Source: Candidatus Accumulibacter conexus
GTDB lineage: Bacteria; Pseudomonadota; Gammaproteobacteria; Burkholderiales; Rhodocyclaceae
Direction: 5' to 3'
Length of the DNA: 57,194 nt
Assembly: GCA_017592775.1 (NCBI GenBank)
Contig: JAGFNJ010000033.1
Coordinates: 1-57,194 of the forward strand
Of this stretch, positions 15,472-25,226 are shown in pieces. The first letter of the stretch is position 1. Each line of letters opens with the position of its first letter. The position numbers were made by a program, and so were the translations under genes. The notes under the pieces are model-generated. The model worked only from the letters and a program-made list of their open reading frames with translations, was not told where the DNA came from and made no database searches.

Positions 15472-17522
15472 GCGCGCCGCCGAGCCAGCACGGGGAAGAA
15501 CTGCTGGCGGTCAGGCAGTTGCGCGTCGCCTTCGCGCACGGGCGCTCGCTGCTGCCGGCGGTCGATGGCATCGACCTGCGGCTGGCTGCCGGCGAGACGC
15601 TGGCGCTGCTCGGCGAGTCCGGTTGCGGCAAGTCGGCGACGGCGCTGGCGCTGCTCCGGCTGCTGCCGGCGGCGGGCCGGATCGTCGCCGGCGAGGTGTG
15701 CTTCGGCGGCCGCGACCTGTTGCGGCTGCCGGAGTCGGAGATGCGTGCGGTGCGTGGCGGCGGCATGGCGATGATCTTCCAGGAGCCGGCGACGAGCCTC
15801 AACCCGGTTCTCACCGTCGGCCGGCAACTGGCCGAGGTGCTGGCGCGGCATCGCGCACTCGGCGGCGCGGCGGCACAGGCGACGGCGCTCGAACTGCTGC
15901 TGGCGGTGGGCATCGCCGATGCGCCGCGGCGGCTCGGCGAGTATCCGTTCCAGCTCTCGGGCGGCATGAAGCAGCGGGTGATGATCGCCATGGCGCTGGC
16001 TGGCGAGCCGCGCCTGCTGATCGCCGACGAGCCGACGACGGCGCTCGACGTGACGATCCAGGCACAGATTCTCGAGCTGCTGAGCCGACTGCAGGCCGAG
16101 CGGGCGATGGGCATGCTGTTGATCACGCACGACCTCGGCGTCGTCGCGCAGATGGCGACGCGGGTCGGCGTCATGTATGCCGGCGAGATCGTCGAGGAAG
16201 CGCCGCGTGCGGCCTTCTTCTCCGCTCCGCGACACCCCTATGCGCAGAAGCTGTTCGCCGCGCTGCCCGACCTGGCGCGGCGCGGCGGCCAGTTGCAGAC
16301 GATTCCCGGGCAGGTGCCGTCGCTGTCGGCGATGCCGGCCGGCTGCCGCTTTGCTGCCCGCTGCGGGCACGCCTGGGAGTTGTGTCGGCAGCAGTCGCCG
16401 CAGTGGCGGCAGGTGGCGATCGATCATCGCGTGCGCTGCCACCTCGACGACGGCGTGGCGTCGCGCGGGCGAGACGGTGGCAGCACCGCCGCCAGTGGCG
16501 AAGCAGTCGCCGTCGTCGCGGCGGCACCGGCGCTGCTGGCGGTGGATGAGCTGCGGGTGCATTTCCCGATCCGGCGCGGCATCCTGCAGCGTACCGTCGG
16601 CCATGTGCGGGCGGTGGACGGCGTCTCGCTGGCGCTGGCGCGAGGCCGCACGCTGGCGCTGGTCGGCGAGTCGGGCTGCGGCAAGACGACGGTCGGCAAG
16701 GCAATCCTGCAACTGCTGCCGGCCAGTGGTGGCAGCGTGCGCCTGCTCGGCGAGCAACTCGGCGGTGGTGCGCGCAGCGCACAGCGGGCGTTGCGGCGGC
16801 ATATGCAGATGATCTTCCAGGATCCATTCGCCTCGCTCAATCCACGCCTGTCAGTCGGCGAGATCATCGCCGAGGGCATGCGCGCGTTGGCTGTCGGCGG
16901 GCCGGCGGCGGGCCGGCGGGCGACGAACACGGCGGCGGTCGCCGCCGTGCTGCAGCAGGTCGGCCTGCCGGCGGAAGCCGCCGGGCGCTATCCGCACGAG
17001 TTCTCTGGCGGCCAGCGGCAACGCATCGCGATCGCCCGGGCGCTGGCGGTGCAACCGGATCTGGTGATCTGTGACGAGCCGACGTCGGCGCTCGATGTCT
17101 CGGTACAGGCGCAGATTCTCAACCTGCTGGCGACGCTGCAGGGCGAACTCGGGCTCGCGTATCTCTTCATCACCCACAACTTTGCCGTCGTCGATCATCT
17201 GGCGCATGAAGTGGCGGTGATGTACCTCGGCCGCATCGTCGAGCATGGCCGTGTCGACGAGGTGCTGCGCGCGCCGCGGCATCCGTACACGCGCGCGCTG
17301 CTGTCGGCAGTGCCGAGCCCGCGCCTCGATGCGGCGAGCGAGTATATCCGCCTGCCGGGCGAGATTCCCTCACCGGCGGCGCCACCGGCCGGCTGCCATT
17401 TTCATCCGCGTTGCCGGCAGGCGAGCGAGCTGTGCCGGCAGGAGTATCCGCCGCCGAGCCGGCTGTCGGCGACGCATGTGGTGCATTGCCATCTGTATCC
17501 GCCGCCGGGCGAAGCCGATTGA
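15468..17522 (+). CDS. Double-ATPase subunit of peptide ABC transporter (DppD-DppF/YejF type)
   Basis: 684 aa with two complete ABC cassettes in tandem. Cassette 1 has Walker A GESGCGKSAT, signature LSGGMKQRV and Walker B LLIADEPTTALD. Cassette 2, from about residue 350, has Walker A GESGCGKTTV, signature FSGGQRQRI and Walker B LVICDEPTSALD. Each is followed by the Cys-rich oligopeptide-transporter C-terminal extension (CRFAARCGHAWELC; CHFHPRCRQASELC), as in Fe-S-binding Opp/Dpp ATPases. A single fused protein therefore replaces the DppD/DppF heterodimer. It energises the two permeases upstream. The 74-nt gap to the convergent mltD holds a small CGCCGC/GCGGCG hairpin. Confidence 0.92.
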   Translation: MSAPPSQHGEELLAVRQLRVAFAHGRSLLPAVDGIDLRLAAGETLALLGESGCGKSATALALLRLLPAAGRIVAGEVCFGGRDLLRLPESEMRAVRGGGMAMIFQEPATSLNPVLTVGRQLAEVLARHRALGGAAAQATALELLLAVGIADAPRRLGEYPFQLSGGMKQRVMIAMALAGEPRLLIADEPTTALDVTIQAQILELLSRLQAERAMGMLLITHDLGVVAQMATRVGVMYAGEIVEEAPRAAFFSAPRHPYAQKLFAALPDLARRGGQLQTIPGQVPSLSAMPAGCRFAARCGHAWELCRQQSPQWRQVAIDHRVRCHLDDGVASRGRDGGSTAASGEAVAVVAAAPALLAVDELRVHFPIRRGILQRTVGHVRAVDGVSLALARGRTLALVGESGCGKTTVGKAILQLLPASGGSVRLLGEQLGGGARSAQRALRRHMQMIFQDPFASLNPRLSVGEIIAEGMRALAVGGPAAGRRATNTAAVAAVLQQVGLPAEAAGRYPHEFSGGQRQRIAIARALAVQPDLVICDEPTSALDVSVQAQILNLLATLQGELGLAYLFITHNFAVVDHLAHEVAVMYLGRIVEHGRVDEVLRAPRHPYTRALLSAVPSPRLDAASEYIRLPGEIPSPAAPPAGCHFHPRCRQASELCRQEYPPPSRLSATHVVHCHLYPPPGEAD

Positions 17523-17596
17523 GGTCGCCGCTGGTGCAGATGTGACAACGCCGCCTGGCGGCGGCGCTGCGGGGAGGGGTGGCGACCGGGCTGCGA

Positions 17597-19687
17597 TCAG
17601 TAGGTATTCTGCACGAGCTGGATCGTCAGCCGCTGTCCGGGCTTGATGTCGTTGGTCTGGATGCGGTTCCAGCGCAGGAGGTCATCCTTCTCGACCCGGA
17701 ACTGCTTGGCGATCGAGCCCAGCGTGTCGCCGCGGCGGATCGTGTACTGGGCGAGCTTGAGCGGCTTGCGGGCGGTTTCCGCACCCTTGCCGGTCTTCTC
17801 TTCCTTCGCCGCCAGTTGCTGCCTGCCGTCGCCGGCCTTGTTCGCCGTGCGCTCGGACGCCTTCGTCGCCGCCGCGGTGGCGACTTTGACGCCGCTCGCT
17901 TCCTGGCGGCTGTCGGCCTGCTCGCTGCGCGCTTTGCCGGCCGGCGCCCTGGCTGGCTCGGCAGCCGCGACCAGCAGGCGGGTTCCGGCATTGACTTGGT
18001 TGGCGCGCAGCTTGTTGAGCTGTTTCAGTTCAGCCACACTCATGTCGTAGCGGCTGGCCACCTCACTCAGCGTTTCACCCTTGCGGACGAGGTGGCTGGT
18101 GCTGGCGGTACGGGCCGCTGCTGCGGTCGCTGCGGCGGGCCTCGATTCCGTCTCGCTCGCCGCGCCGCGCTGCGCTACCGGCTTGGTTGCCGGCTCGGCG
18201 GCGGCGACCAGAAGCTTGCTGCCGACGTTCACCTGGTTGGCGCGCAGCTTGTTGATCTGCTTCAGTTCGGCCATCGTCATGCCGTAGCGCTGCGCCAGCG
18301 CGTGCAGCGTCTCGCCCTTGCGGACCACGTGCGTGCGGCTGGCGACGGCCGCTGGCGCGGCCTCCGGCTGCGGCAGGCGTGGCGCCTGCGCGACGGCGGC
18401 GAGCGGCCGCGGCTGTTCGGTCGCCAGCGGCGCCGCCGGCTCGGCCGGCAGGCTCGCCAGCAGTTCGCCGGCGCTGACGCCTTCCTGTGCCGGCACGAGC
18501 AGCGTCTGTCCTGCCGTCACCTTGATGCTGCCGCTGATGCCGTTGACCGCTTTCAGGTTGGCGACCGTGAGGCCGAAGCGCGGTGCGACCTGCTCGAGCC
18601 TTTCGCCGGCGCGCAGCGTGTAGGCCTGCCATGACGACAACGGCTTTTCACTCTCCTCGTGTGCCTCGAGGTTGCTGACGAAGGTGTCGAGTTTGTGCGC
18701 CGGGATGACCAGCGGCTTGTCGGACTTGATCACCGGGCGGTTGTGCGCCGGGTTGAGGGCGACGAACTCGCGTACCGGCATCTCGGCAAGGCGGGCTGCC
18801 AGCTCGACGTCGATGTCGGCCGACTTGGTGACGGTGGCGAAGTAGGGGCGGTTGGGAACACCGCGGATGTTGAGGCTGGCCAGCACGTTCGGGTTGCTGA
18901 AGATGTTCTTCAGGGCCTGCAGCTTGGGGACGTAGTGGCGGGTTTCCTCGGGCATCGTCAGGCTGAGGTAATCGGTCGGCAGACCGTTGGCACGGTTCCT
19001 GTTGATCGCCTTGCCAACGGCGCCTTCGCCCCAGTTGTAGGAGGCAAGCGCCAGGTGCCAGTCACCGTGGAGATCGTAGATGTACTGCAGGTACTCGAGC
19101 GCGGCGGCTGTCGAGGCGACGATGTCGCGGCGTTCGTCCAGCCACCAGTTCTGCTCCAGCTTGTACTGCCTGCCGGTCGCTGGGACGAACTGCCAGAGGC
19201 CGGAGGCATGGCTGCGCGAATACGCGGTCGGGTTGTAGGCGCTCTCGACCATCGGCAGCAGGGCCAGCTCCATCGGCATGCCGCGCCGTTCGATCTCTTC
19301 GACGATGTGATGCAGGTAGCGGCTGCTGCGCTCGACCATGCGACGCAGCGACTCGGGGCGATTGGTGAACCATTGCTGGTGGTGCAGGACGAGCGAGTTG
19401 TTGATGTTCGGCATCGCAAAACCGCGCCGGATGCGCTGGAAGAGTTCGTCCGGTTCAGCGGTCAGGTCGATGGCTTCGGGCAGTTGCCCGTGAGCGCGGA
19501 GTTCAACCACCGGCAAGGCATCGGCTGCCGCCGGCTGGCCGTCAGGCGCGAGGCCCGGTGTTTGCCGGGACGCACTGCTGGCGGTCGGGCGATCGGCCGC
19601 CAGGGTGTCCGGGTTGGTTGAATCGCCGGCCGCAGCAGCGCCGGAGGAGAGGACAAGAGCAAGAGCAAATGCGATTCGTGGCGTCAT
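17597..19687 (-). CDS. mltD: Membrane-bound lytic murein transglycosylase D with four LysM repeats
   Basis: 696 aa. It has a signal peptide (to about residue 20) but no clear lipobox. The SLT domain spans about residues 110-240: catalytic Glu in LLPMVESAYNP, then SGLWQFVPATG and ALASYNWGEGAV. It cleaves the glycan strands of peptidoglycan in the periplasm, releasing anhydro-muropeptides. Four LysM peptidoglycan-binding modules follow at roughly 345-395, 450-497, 530-580 and 645-694, separated by Ala/Pro-rich linkers. The second and third LysM are near copies of each other (shared KLRANQVN block), which suggests recent internal duplication. AGGAAG lies five bases before the ATG. Confidence 0.93.
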   Translation of the reverse strand: MTPRIAFALALVLSSGAAAAGDSTNPDTLAADRPTASSASRQTPGLAPDGQPAAADALPVVELRAHGQLPEAIDLTAEPDELFQRIRRGFAMPNINNSLVLHHQQWFTNRPESLRRMVERSSRYLHHIVEEIERRGMPMELALLPMVESAYNPTAYSRSHASGLWQFVPATGRQYKLEQNWWLDERRDIVASTAAALEYLQYIYDLHGDWHLALASYNWGEGAVGKAINRNRANGLPTDYLSLTMPEETRHYVPKLQALKNIFSNPNVLASLNIRGVPNRPYFATVTKSADIDVELAARLAEMPVREFVALNPAHNRPVIKSDKPLVIPAHKLDTFVSNLEAHEESEKPLSSWQAYTLRAGERLEQVAPRFGLTVANLKAVNGISGSIKVTAGQTLLVPAQEGVSAGELLASLPAEPAAPLATEQPRPLAAVAQAPRLPQPEAAPAAVASRTHVVRKGETLHALAQRYGMTMAELKQINKLRANQVNVGSKLLVAAAEPATKPVAQRGAASETESRPAAATAAAARTASTSHLVRKGETLSEVASRYDMSVAELKQLNKLRANQVNAGTRLLVAAAEPARAPAGKARSEQADSRQEASGVKVATAAATKASERTANKAGDGRQQLAAKEEKTGKGAETARKPLKLAQYTIRRGDTLGSIAKQFRVEKDDLLRWNRIQTNDIKPGQRLTIQLVQNTY

Positions 19688-19911
19688 CCGTACTTCCTGT
19701 TCTCTTTTCGGGTGGGCGCCAGTTCATCCCCACTCAGTGGGATCACCTGGTCGAATGGTGAAGCTGCAAGCGCATGATTATAGACCAAAGCCGAGGCGCG
19801 GGTGGACAAGTGGCGCGGCAAAATTCGCTGTCGGCGGTGCGGCGGCGGGCCGCGAAGCAGGGCGGCGGCTGCCTGTCTGGCGGAGCGCGCAGGACGTCGA
19901 CCACACAAAGG

Positions 19912-19934
19912 AAAAAGCCCAGGCTGGCTGGGCT
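19912..19934 (-). terminator. Rho-independent terminator after tRNA-Asp
   Basis: On the minus strand, AGCCCAG and CTGGGCT form a 7-bp stem with a 5-nt loop, followed by five T. It lies 17 nt past the tRNA-Asp 3' end, where a terminator is expected. Confidence 0.8.
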
Positions 19935-19950
19935 CTTGAGAACTGGATTC

Positions 19951-20027
19951 TGGCGGAGTGGACGGGGCTCGAACCCGCGACCCCCGGCGTGACAGGCCGG
20001 TATTCTGACCAACTGAACTACCACTCC
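19951..20027 (-). tRNA. tRNA-Asp (anticodon GTC)
   Basis: 77 nt with encoded CCA. The acceptor stem is GGAGTGG paired with CCACTCC. The D-arm is AGTTCAGTTGGT, the anticodon loop is CCTGTCACG with anticodon GTC, and the T-arm carries GGTTCGAGCCC. All four arms pair. It has its own promoter-like element upstream and a terminator downstream. Confidence 0.96.
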
Positions 20028-20102
20028 TTGCTACGTTCGACCGCCTGGGCCGGTGCGGCCATGGCTGCCAGCGCCAACTGCCGTGCGCCGTTCGAGCTGC
20101 GC

Positions 20103-20130
20103 ATTATAGCGAATTCCTGCCGCCAAGCAA
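20103..20130 (-). promoter_or_regulatory. Candidate sigma-70 promoter of tRNA-Asp
   Basis: A perfect TATAAT at 20103-20108 and TTGCTT at 20125-20130, spaced 16 nt, read on the minus strand toward the tRNA-Asp gene. The tRNA begins 75 nt after the -10. The rest of the 133-nt gap shows nothing else. Confidence 0.6.
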
Positions 20131-20160
20131 GAGCCAGCGACGGCAAGACGGCAAGCTGCA

Positions 20161-21117
20161 TCAGGCGGCAAGACACTCGAAGCGGATCAGGCAGGGGTCA
20201 CCGTCGCGCACAGCCTCGCCGAGCGAGATGTGGCCCTGGTCGTGCAGAACGAACTCCTCGCGCTGGACGAAGAAGCGTTCACCGTTGTCGAGAAGTAGGT
20301 AGGTGCCATTGGTGCTGCCGTCGACGAGGATGAACCTGCCCTGACGAAAGTGGATGTCGGCGTGGTTGCGCGATACCTGATCCTGGTCGACGACCAGGAT
20401 GTTGCGGTCGCCGCGGCCGATGGTGAACGGTGGTGAGTCGTCGCGCACTTCGAAGCGGGTCCCGCGGTACGCGAGAAGCAACCGGGTGCACAGCGACTGG
20501 CGCAGTTCCCTTTGTGGCCCGGGGCCGATGAGCTGGGTGACGGTGCCGGGCTCCTGCCAGATCATCTCGACGATCTCGACCTCACGCCGGCGACCGCGGA
20601 CGCGCGACAGACCCAGGCTGCGCGTCATCTGCTGCAGTTCATCCGGCAGGCGACGGGTGGTGTCGAGGGTGGTGATGATCTGGTCGGCCCGCGCCAGTGC
20701 CACCATGCGTGCCGCGACGTTCACCGCGTCGCCGAAGAGGTCGTCCGGCTCGACCAGCAGCGGTCCGTGCTGCAGCCCGATCTTGACGGCAATGTTGAAG
20801 TCGAGCAGTGAGAGATCGTCCCGCAGCGCCCGCTGCATTTCGCAGGCAGCGTTGACTGCCCGCTCGGCGTCCGGGAAGCGGCTCATGATCTCGTCGCCGA
20901 TGGTCTTGATGACCGCTCCGTCGAACTCGGCGGTTTTCGCCATGAGGGTATCGAGCACGCGACTCTCGATCTGCCGGGCCTGCCAGTCGCCGTACTCTTC
21001 AAACAGCCGACTGCTGCCGCAGATGTCGGCAAAAAGAACCGTCGCCGACACCGATTCCGGAGCAACGGCCGCGGACGGGCGGTCCGGCGCAGAGAACTTC
21101 GGACTGCGCACCTTCAT
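20161..21117 (-). CDS. Class III nucleotidyl cyclase fused to an FHA domain
   Basis: 318 aa. Residues about 24-190 are a class III adenylate/guanylate cyclase domain: metal-binding Asp in VLFADICGSS, second Asp with a substrate-contacting Lys in VIKTIGDEIM, and the transition-state Asn/Arg in FGDAVNVAARM. The Lys favours an adenylate cyclase, but substrate is not certain. Residues about 210-310 form an FHA domain: FTIGRGDRNILV, VSRNHADI and DGSTNGTYL, which binds phosphothreonine peptides. The protein is soluble with no membrane segment, so activity is probably controlled by phospho-partners. It lies 35 nt downstream of dksA, probably co-transcribed. Confidence 0.88.
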   Translation of the reverse strand: MKVRSPKFSAPDRPSAAVAPESVSATVLFADICGSSRLFEEYGDWQARQIESRVLDTLMAKTAEFDGAVIKTIGDEIMSRFPDAERAVNAACEMQRALRDDLSLLDFNIAVKIGLQHGPLLVEPDDLFGDAVNVAARMVALARADQIITTLDTTRRLPDELQQMTRSLGLSRVRGRRREVEIVEMIWQEPGTVTQLIGPGPQRELRQSLCTRLLLAYRGTRFEVRDDSPPFTIGRGDRNILVVDQDQVSRNHADIHFRQGRFILVDGSTNGTYLLLDNGERFFVQREEFVLHDQGHISLGEAVRDGDPCLIRFECLAA

Positions 21118-21152
21118 GACGCGCCCTTTCCCTTCCTCGACGAGCAGGCCGG

Positions 21153-21581
21153 TCAGCCGAAGCGGCGCTTGTACTGCTCGCGACGTTCCTGCGCTTCGAG
21201 GGACAGCGCGGCCGTTGGCCGGGCGAGCAGGCGCGCGATGCCGATCGGTTCGCCGGTCTCCTCACACCAACCGTAGTTGCCCTCATCGATGCGCTGCAGC
21301 GCGTCACGGATTTTCCGCAGCAGCTTTCTCTCGCGGTCCCTGACGCGCAGCTCGAGCGTGTGCTCTTCTTCTGCGCTGGCGCGGTCGTTCCAGTCCGAAC
21401 TGATTTCCGCTTCCTGGAGGTGGCCCGCCGTCGCCTTGACGGCCGACAGCAGTGCCTGCTCTTCGGCAAGCAACCGGCGGCGGAAGAAGGCGATCTGCCC
21501 GGGAGACATGTACTGATCCTCCGGCGCTGACAGCAGTGTCGTCTCGGTCAGTTCGTTCGCTTGCGCTGTCGACTCGTCCAT
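21153..21581 (-). CDS. dksA: RNA polymerase-binding transcription factor DksA
   Basis: 142 aa, normal length. The N-terminal coiled-coil and C-terminal globular part are typical; the region YMSPGQIAFFRRRL and the C-terminal GIARLLARPTAALSLEAQ identify the family. It binds the RNA polymerase secondary channel and works with ppGpp in the stringent response. Only one of the four zinc-finger cysteines remains (WCEETGEP; the other sites read Thr, Ser and Ala), so it should be zinc-independent. That form is common among beta- and alphaproteobacteria. AGGAG is seven bases before the ATG. Confidence 0.92.
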   Translation of the reverse strand: MDESTAQANELTETTLLSAPEDQYMSPGQIAFFRRRLLAEEQALLSAVKATAGHLQEAEISSDWNDRASAEEEHTLELRVRDRERKLLRKIRDALQRIDEGNYGWCEETGEPIGIARLLARPTAALSLEAQERREQYKRRFG

Positions 21582-21796
21582 GCTGTGACTCCTTTACTTG
21601 CTGACAGATCACCGACGATGGGCCGGGGAAGTTCAGCCTCCCGGACCAACCCGCCGTGTCGGCCGACGCGGCAGAGAGCTGCGATCAACCCGCTCCCCGC
21701 GCCACGGACTCGGCCCACCGGCGCCGTCACGCGACAGTGCCGCAAAGGCGCGCTGACGACAGGTGATGGTAGCGCATTGTCCGCCTTCGGCACAGA

Positions 21797-21823
21797 CAAA
21801 AAAAAACCGCCAGCAGGCGGTTT
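21797..21823 (-). terminator. Rho-independent terminator after tRNA-Val
   Basis: On the minus strand AAACCGCC and GGCGGTTT form an 8-bp stem with a 4-nt loop, followed by a run of about nine T. This is a strong terminator located 68 nt past the tRNA-Val 3' end, separating it from dksA. Confidence 0.9.
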
Positions 21824-21890
21824 GACTACAATTCAGAGCGATTCGTGGCTGCTCAGGGCATGCTGCCAGCAGCCTGGAACCGGAAACGCC

Positions 21891-21966
21891 TGGTAGGCGC
21901 GATTGGACTCGAACCAACGACCCCCACCATGTCAAGGTGGTGCTCTAACCAGCTGAGCTACGCGCC
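21891..21966 (-). tRNA. tRNA-Val (anticodon GAC)
   Basis: 76 nt with encoded CCA. The acceptor stem is GGCGCGT paired with a complementary 3' strand. The D-arm is AGCTCAGCTGGTTAGAGC, the anticodon loop contains TTGACAT with GAC, and the T-arm carries GGTTCGAGTCC. It lies between lolA and dksA on the same strand, with its own promoter and terminator. Confidence 0.96.
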
Positions 21967-22008
21967 TTCATCAACGCCCAAGCTGCACGTGATTTCAGGG
22001 AAGTGCGC

Positions 22009-22036
22009 ATTATACGGGGCGGCAACTTCAAGTCAA
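22009..22036 (-). promoter_or_regulatory. Sigma-70 promoter of tRNA-Val
   Basis: TTGACT (22031-22036), a 16-nt spacer and a perfect TATAAT (22009-22014) on the minus strand, about 43 nt before the tRNA 5' end. This is the best sigma-70 match in the window. Confidence 0.8.
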
Positions 22037-22054
22037 GCATGATCGCACGAGTTC

Positions 22055-22675
22055 TCAGTCGCCGATCACGTCGGTGTTGGCCGGGGGAGTGAAGCGGAAC
22101 AGCGAGGGCGGCAGGCGGGGGTTGATCTCGACTCGCGAAAAGACCAGCATCGTCGTCTGGCCCAGGGTGTCGAGCAGTTCCATCGCCCGCAGTTCGTTGC
22201 CGGCGAAGCCGACGCGCACCTTTTCAAAGCCGCTGTCGGCGGCCCTGGGGGTGGCCTCCAGCCACTCGATCCCGTCCCGTTCACCGGCTTCGCGCAGGCT
22301 GAAGTCGCGGTCGATCGTGCGCTCGCCGGCGAGCAGCGAGGCCGGTGTTCCGCCGAGCGCGGCGCCGGCCTTGCGGACGGTGACCTGGCGCAGGTCCGGG
22401 TCATGGATCGAGATCTTCTCGCCGTCGCCGATGACGAGCTGGCTGTAGGGTTTGTCGATCTGCCAGCGGAACTTGCCCGGACGCCAGAACATCATGACCC
22501 CGCTCGATTTCTGCGGCAGCCGACCGTTGCGCGCGACGACGGTCTGCGTGAAGTCGGCGCGCAGCGTTCTGGTCGTGTCGAGAAAGTGCTGCAGCTTGTC
22601 GATGGCTGCGGCACGAGCCGGGCTGGCCGCAAACAGGACACAGAGGGTCAGGCAAAGCGGCAGGCGCCAGTTCAT
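22055..22675 (-). CDS. lolA: Outer-membrane lipoprotein carrier protein LolA
   Basis: 206 aa, normal size. A signal peptide ends at about ASPARAAA. The mature protein is the LolA half-barrel: [20 protein letters not shown], the [17 protein letters not shown] segment and [16 protein letters not shown]. It carries lipoproteins through the periplasm from LolCDE to LolB. Its ATG overlaps the ftsK stop codon by 4 nt, the usual ftsK-lolA arrangement. Confidence 0.94.
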   Translation of the reverse strand: MNWRLPLCLTLCVLFAASPARAAAIDKLQHFLDTTRTLRADFTQTVVARNGRLPQKSSGVMMFWRPGKFRWQIDKPYSQLVIGDGEKISIHDPDLRQVTVRKAGAALGGTPASLLAGERTIDRDFSLREAGERDGIEWLEATPRAADSGFEKVRVGFAGNELRAMELLDTLGQTTMLVFSRVEINPRLPPSLFRFTPPANTDVIGD

Positions 22676-25203
22676 TCGTCATCCTTGCGCGCGAGAACTT
22701 CGCGGCCGCCACGCGCATCCATGGCCGAAACCAGCCCGGCCTTCTCCATCGCCTCGATGAGGCGGGCGGACCGGTTGTAACCGATCCGCAGGTGTCGCTG
22801 CACGAGCGAGATCGAAGCGCGGCGGTTCTTCAGCACCACCTCGACGGCCTGATCATAGACGGGATCAGCCTCACCATCGGTGTCGAGGCCGCCGTTGTCA
22901 GCGCCGCCGGCATCGGCATCCTCATCGCTACCGCTGCCGATGAGGACCGCGTCGACGTAATCCGGCGCGCCGGTCTTCTTCAGGTGGTCGACCACCCGGT
23001 GCACCTCGTCGTCGGCGACGAAGGCACCATGGACACGCGTCGGATAGCCGGTGCCTGGGGCCAGATAGAGCATGTCACCCTGGCCGAGCAGGGTCTCGGC
23101 ACCCATCTGGTCGAGGATCGTGCGCGAGTCGATCTTCGACGAGACCTGGAACGAGATGCGGGTCGGGATGTTGGCCTTGATCAGCCCGGTGATGACATCG
23201 ACCGATGGTCGCTGCGTCGCGAGAATCAGGTGGATTCCCGAGGCGCGGGCCTTCTGGGCGAGGCGGGCGATGAGCTGTTCGACGGTCTTGCCGGCGACCA
23301 TCATCAGGTCCGCCAGTTCGTCGATGACGACGACGATGTAGGGCAGGGTGCGCAGTGGCTCGGGTGAGTCGGGAGTCAGCGACACCGGATTGGCAATCTT
23401 TTCACCATTTCGCGCGGCATCGCGGATGCGCTGGTTGAGACCGGCGATGTTGCGCACTCCCATGGCCGACATCAGCTTGTAGCGCTTGTCCATCTCGCCG
23501 ACGCACCAGTTGAGCGCGTTGGCGGCCTGCTTCATGTCAACGACGACTGGCGCCAGCAGGTGCGGGATGCCTTCGTAGATCGACAGTTCGAGCATCTTGG
23601 GGTCGACCAGGATGAGGCGCACCTGGTCGGGCTCCGATTTGTAGAGCAGCGACAGGATCATCGCGTTGATGCCGACCGACTTGCCGGAACCGGTCGTTCC
23701 GGCCACCAGCAGGTGTGGCATCTTGGCCAGGTCGACGACCAGCGGCTGGCCACCGATGTCCTTGCCGAGGGTCATCGTCAGCGGCGAGTTCATGTCGCTG
23801 TATTCCTTGCTGGCAATGATCTCCAGCAGGCGAACCGTCTGTCGCTTCGGGTTCGGAAGCTCGAGTGCCATCGACGACTTGCCGGGTACCGTCTCCACCA
23901 CGCGCACCGAAATGAGCGACAGCGAACGCGCCAGATCCTTCGCCAGGTTGAGGATCTGGGCGCCCTTGACGCCCACCGCCGGCTCGATTTCGTAGCGTGT
24001 GACGACCGGCCCGGGATAGGCAGCGGTCACGGCGACCTGGACGCCGAAGTCTGCCAGCTTGCGTTCGATCAGCCGCGAGGTGTATTCGACGGTCTCCGGG
24101 CTGACGCGGGCACTCTGCGGTGGCGCCGGTTCCAGCAGGTGCAGCGGTGGCAGCATGCCTCCCTCGACTGCCTCCGGGAACAGCGGTGGCTGCCTTTCGC
24201 GGTCGATCCGCTTTTCCACTTTCGCTGGCAGGACGCGTGCGGCGGGTGCTGCCGGTTCGCGCCTGGCGACCGGTCCATCCGCGTCGTCAGTTGGCAGGGG
24301 CGAACTCGCCGCATCGCCCAGGAAGGGTTCGGCTGGCTCCCGGTCGCTGACCGGATCGGCCGCCACCGCCGCGCCCAAGACCGGTTCAACCGCAGCGTCG
24401 CGACCGCTCTTCGCCGGTCGCGACGCGGTCCGGGCGGCCGCCGGCGGCACCTCTACCGGCGTCGGCTCATGGCTGTCGCCACGCTTCTTCTCGAGTTCGA
24501 CCACGGCTTCGCGCTCGCGCGCCACCTCGCGACCGATGCGCCGATCCTGCCAGCGTCCGTAGAGGCCGTATATCGCCAGCAGAACGCGCTCGAACAGCGT
24601 GCCGACCCGTTCCGCGGCGGTGATCCACGACATGCCGGTGAAGATGCTCCAGCCGAGCAAGAGCAGCGCCACCAGCGCCAAGGTGGCGCCCGTGTAGCCG
24701 AGGTAGCGGACGGCGACGACGCCCAGTTCGATGCCGATGACGCCACCGGGACCGACCGGCAGGCTGGCCTTGATGGTGTAGAAGCGCAGCGTTTCGAGGC
24801 CGCTGCTGGCGACGATGAGGACGACGAAACCGGCAAGCGAGATCAGCAACGGCCGTCGGTCGCCGGCGTGCTGTCCCTCGAGCCGGCGGTAGCCCCAGCC
24901 GACGGTGACCAGCAGGAGGAGGATCCACCACCATGCCGAGAGGCCGAAGAGGTACAGCAGTACATCGGCCAGCCAGGCGCCGCTGCGCCCGGCCGGGTTG
25001 TGCAGCATGCTGCTGTGGACGGCGTGCGACCAAGCGGGATCGGCTCGGTCGTAACCCCATAGCGAGAGTGCGAGGAAGCTGACGACAACGATCAGGACGA
25101 GCCAGCGGGACTCGCGCAGCAGCACGGCGATCTTCTCCGGCAGCGGGCTCGATGTTCGGGACGGGTAGGGGATCCTGCTGCCGAGTTTGCTCAACAATGC
25201 CAT
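22672..25203 (-). CDS. ftsK: DNA translocase FtsK
   Basis: 843 aa. Four N-terminal membrane helices (about 32-52, 80-102, 120-140, 165-190) anchor it at the division septum. A Pro/Ala/Arg-rich linker of about 180 residues follows. The RecA-like motor has Walker [17 protein letters not shown] and Walker [15 protein letters not shown]. The C-terminal gamma winged helix ([20 protein letters not shown], then [13 protein letters not shown]) reads the KOPS sequences. It pumps DNA toward dif and activates XerCD during chromosome segregation. It lies 23 nt downstream of the Crp-family gene. Confidence 0.95.
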   Translation of the reverse strand: MALLSKLGSRIPYPSRTSSPLPEKIAVLLRESRWLVLIVVVSFLALSLWGYDRADPAWSHAVHSSMLHNPAGRSGAWLADVLLYLFGLSAWWWILLLLVTVGWGYRRLEGQHAGDRRPLLISLAGFVVLIVASSGLETLRFYTIKASLPVGPGGVIGIELGVVAVRYLGYTGATLALVALLLLGWSIFTGMSWITAAERVGTLFERVLLAIYGLYGRWQDRRIGREVAREREAVVELEKKRGDSHEPTPVEVPPAAARTASRPAKSGRDAAVEPVLGAAVAADPVSDREPAEPFLGDAASSPLPTDDADGPVARREPAAPAARVLPAKVEKRIDRERQPPLFPEAVEGGMLPPLHLLEPAPPQSARVSPETVEYTSRLIERKLADFGVQVAVTAAYPGPVVTRYEIEPAVGVKGAQILNLAKDLARSLSLISVRVVETVPGKSSMALELPNPKRQTVRLLEIIASKEYSDMNSPLTMTLGKDIGGQPLVVDLAKMPHLLVAGTTGSGKSVGINAMILSLLYKSEPDQVRLILVDPKMLELSIYEGIPHLLAPVVVDMKQAANALNWCVGEMDKRYKLMSAMGVRNIAGLNQRIRDAARNGEKIANPVSLTPDSPEPLRTLPYIVVVIDELADLMMVAGKTVEQLIARLAQKARASGIHLILATQRPSVDVITGLIKANIPTRISFQVSSKIDSRTILDQMGAETLLGQGDMLYLAPGTGYPTRVHGAFVADDEVHRVVDHLKKTGAPDYVDAVLIGSGSDEDADAGGADNGGLDTDGEADPVYDQAVEVVLKNRRASISLVQRHLRIGYNRSARLIEAMEKAGLVSAMDARGGREVLARKDDE

Positions 25204-25226
25204 TGCCGGGTTCTGAAAAGTGGCTG

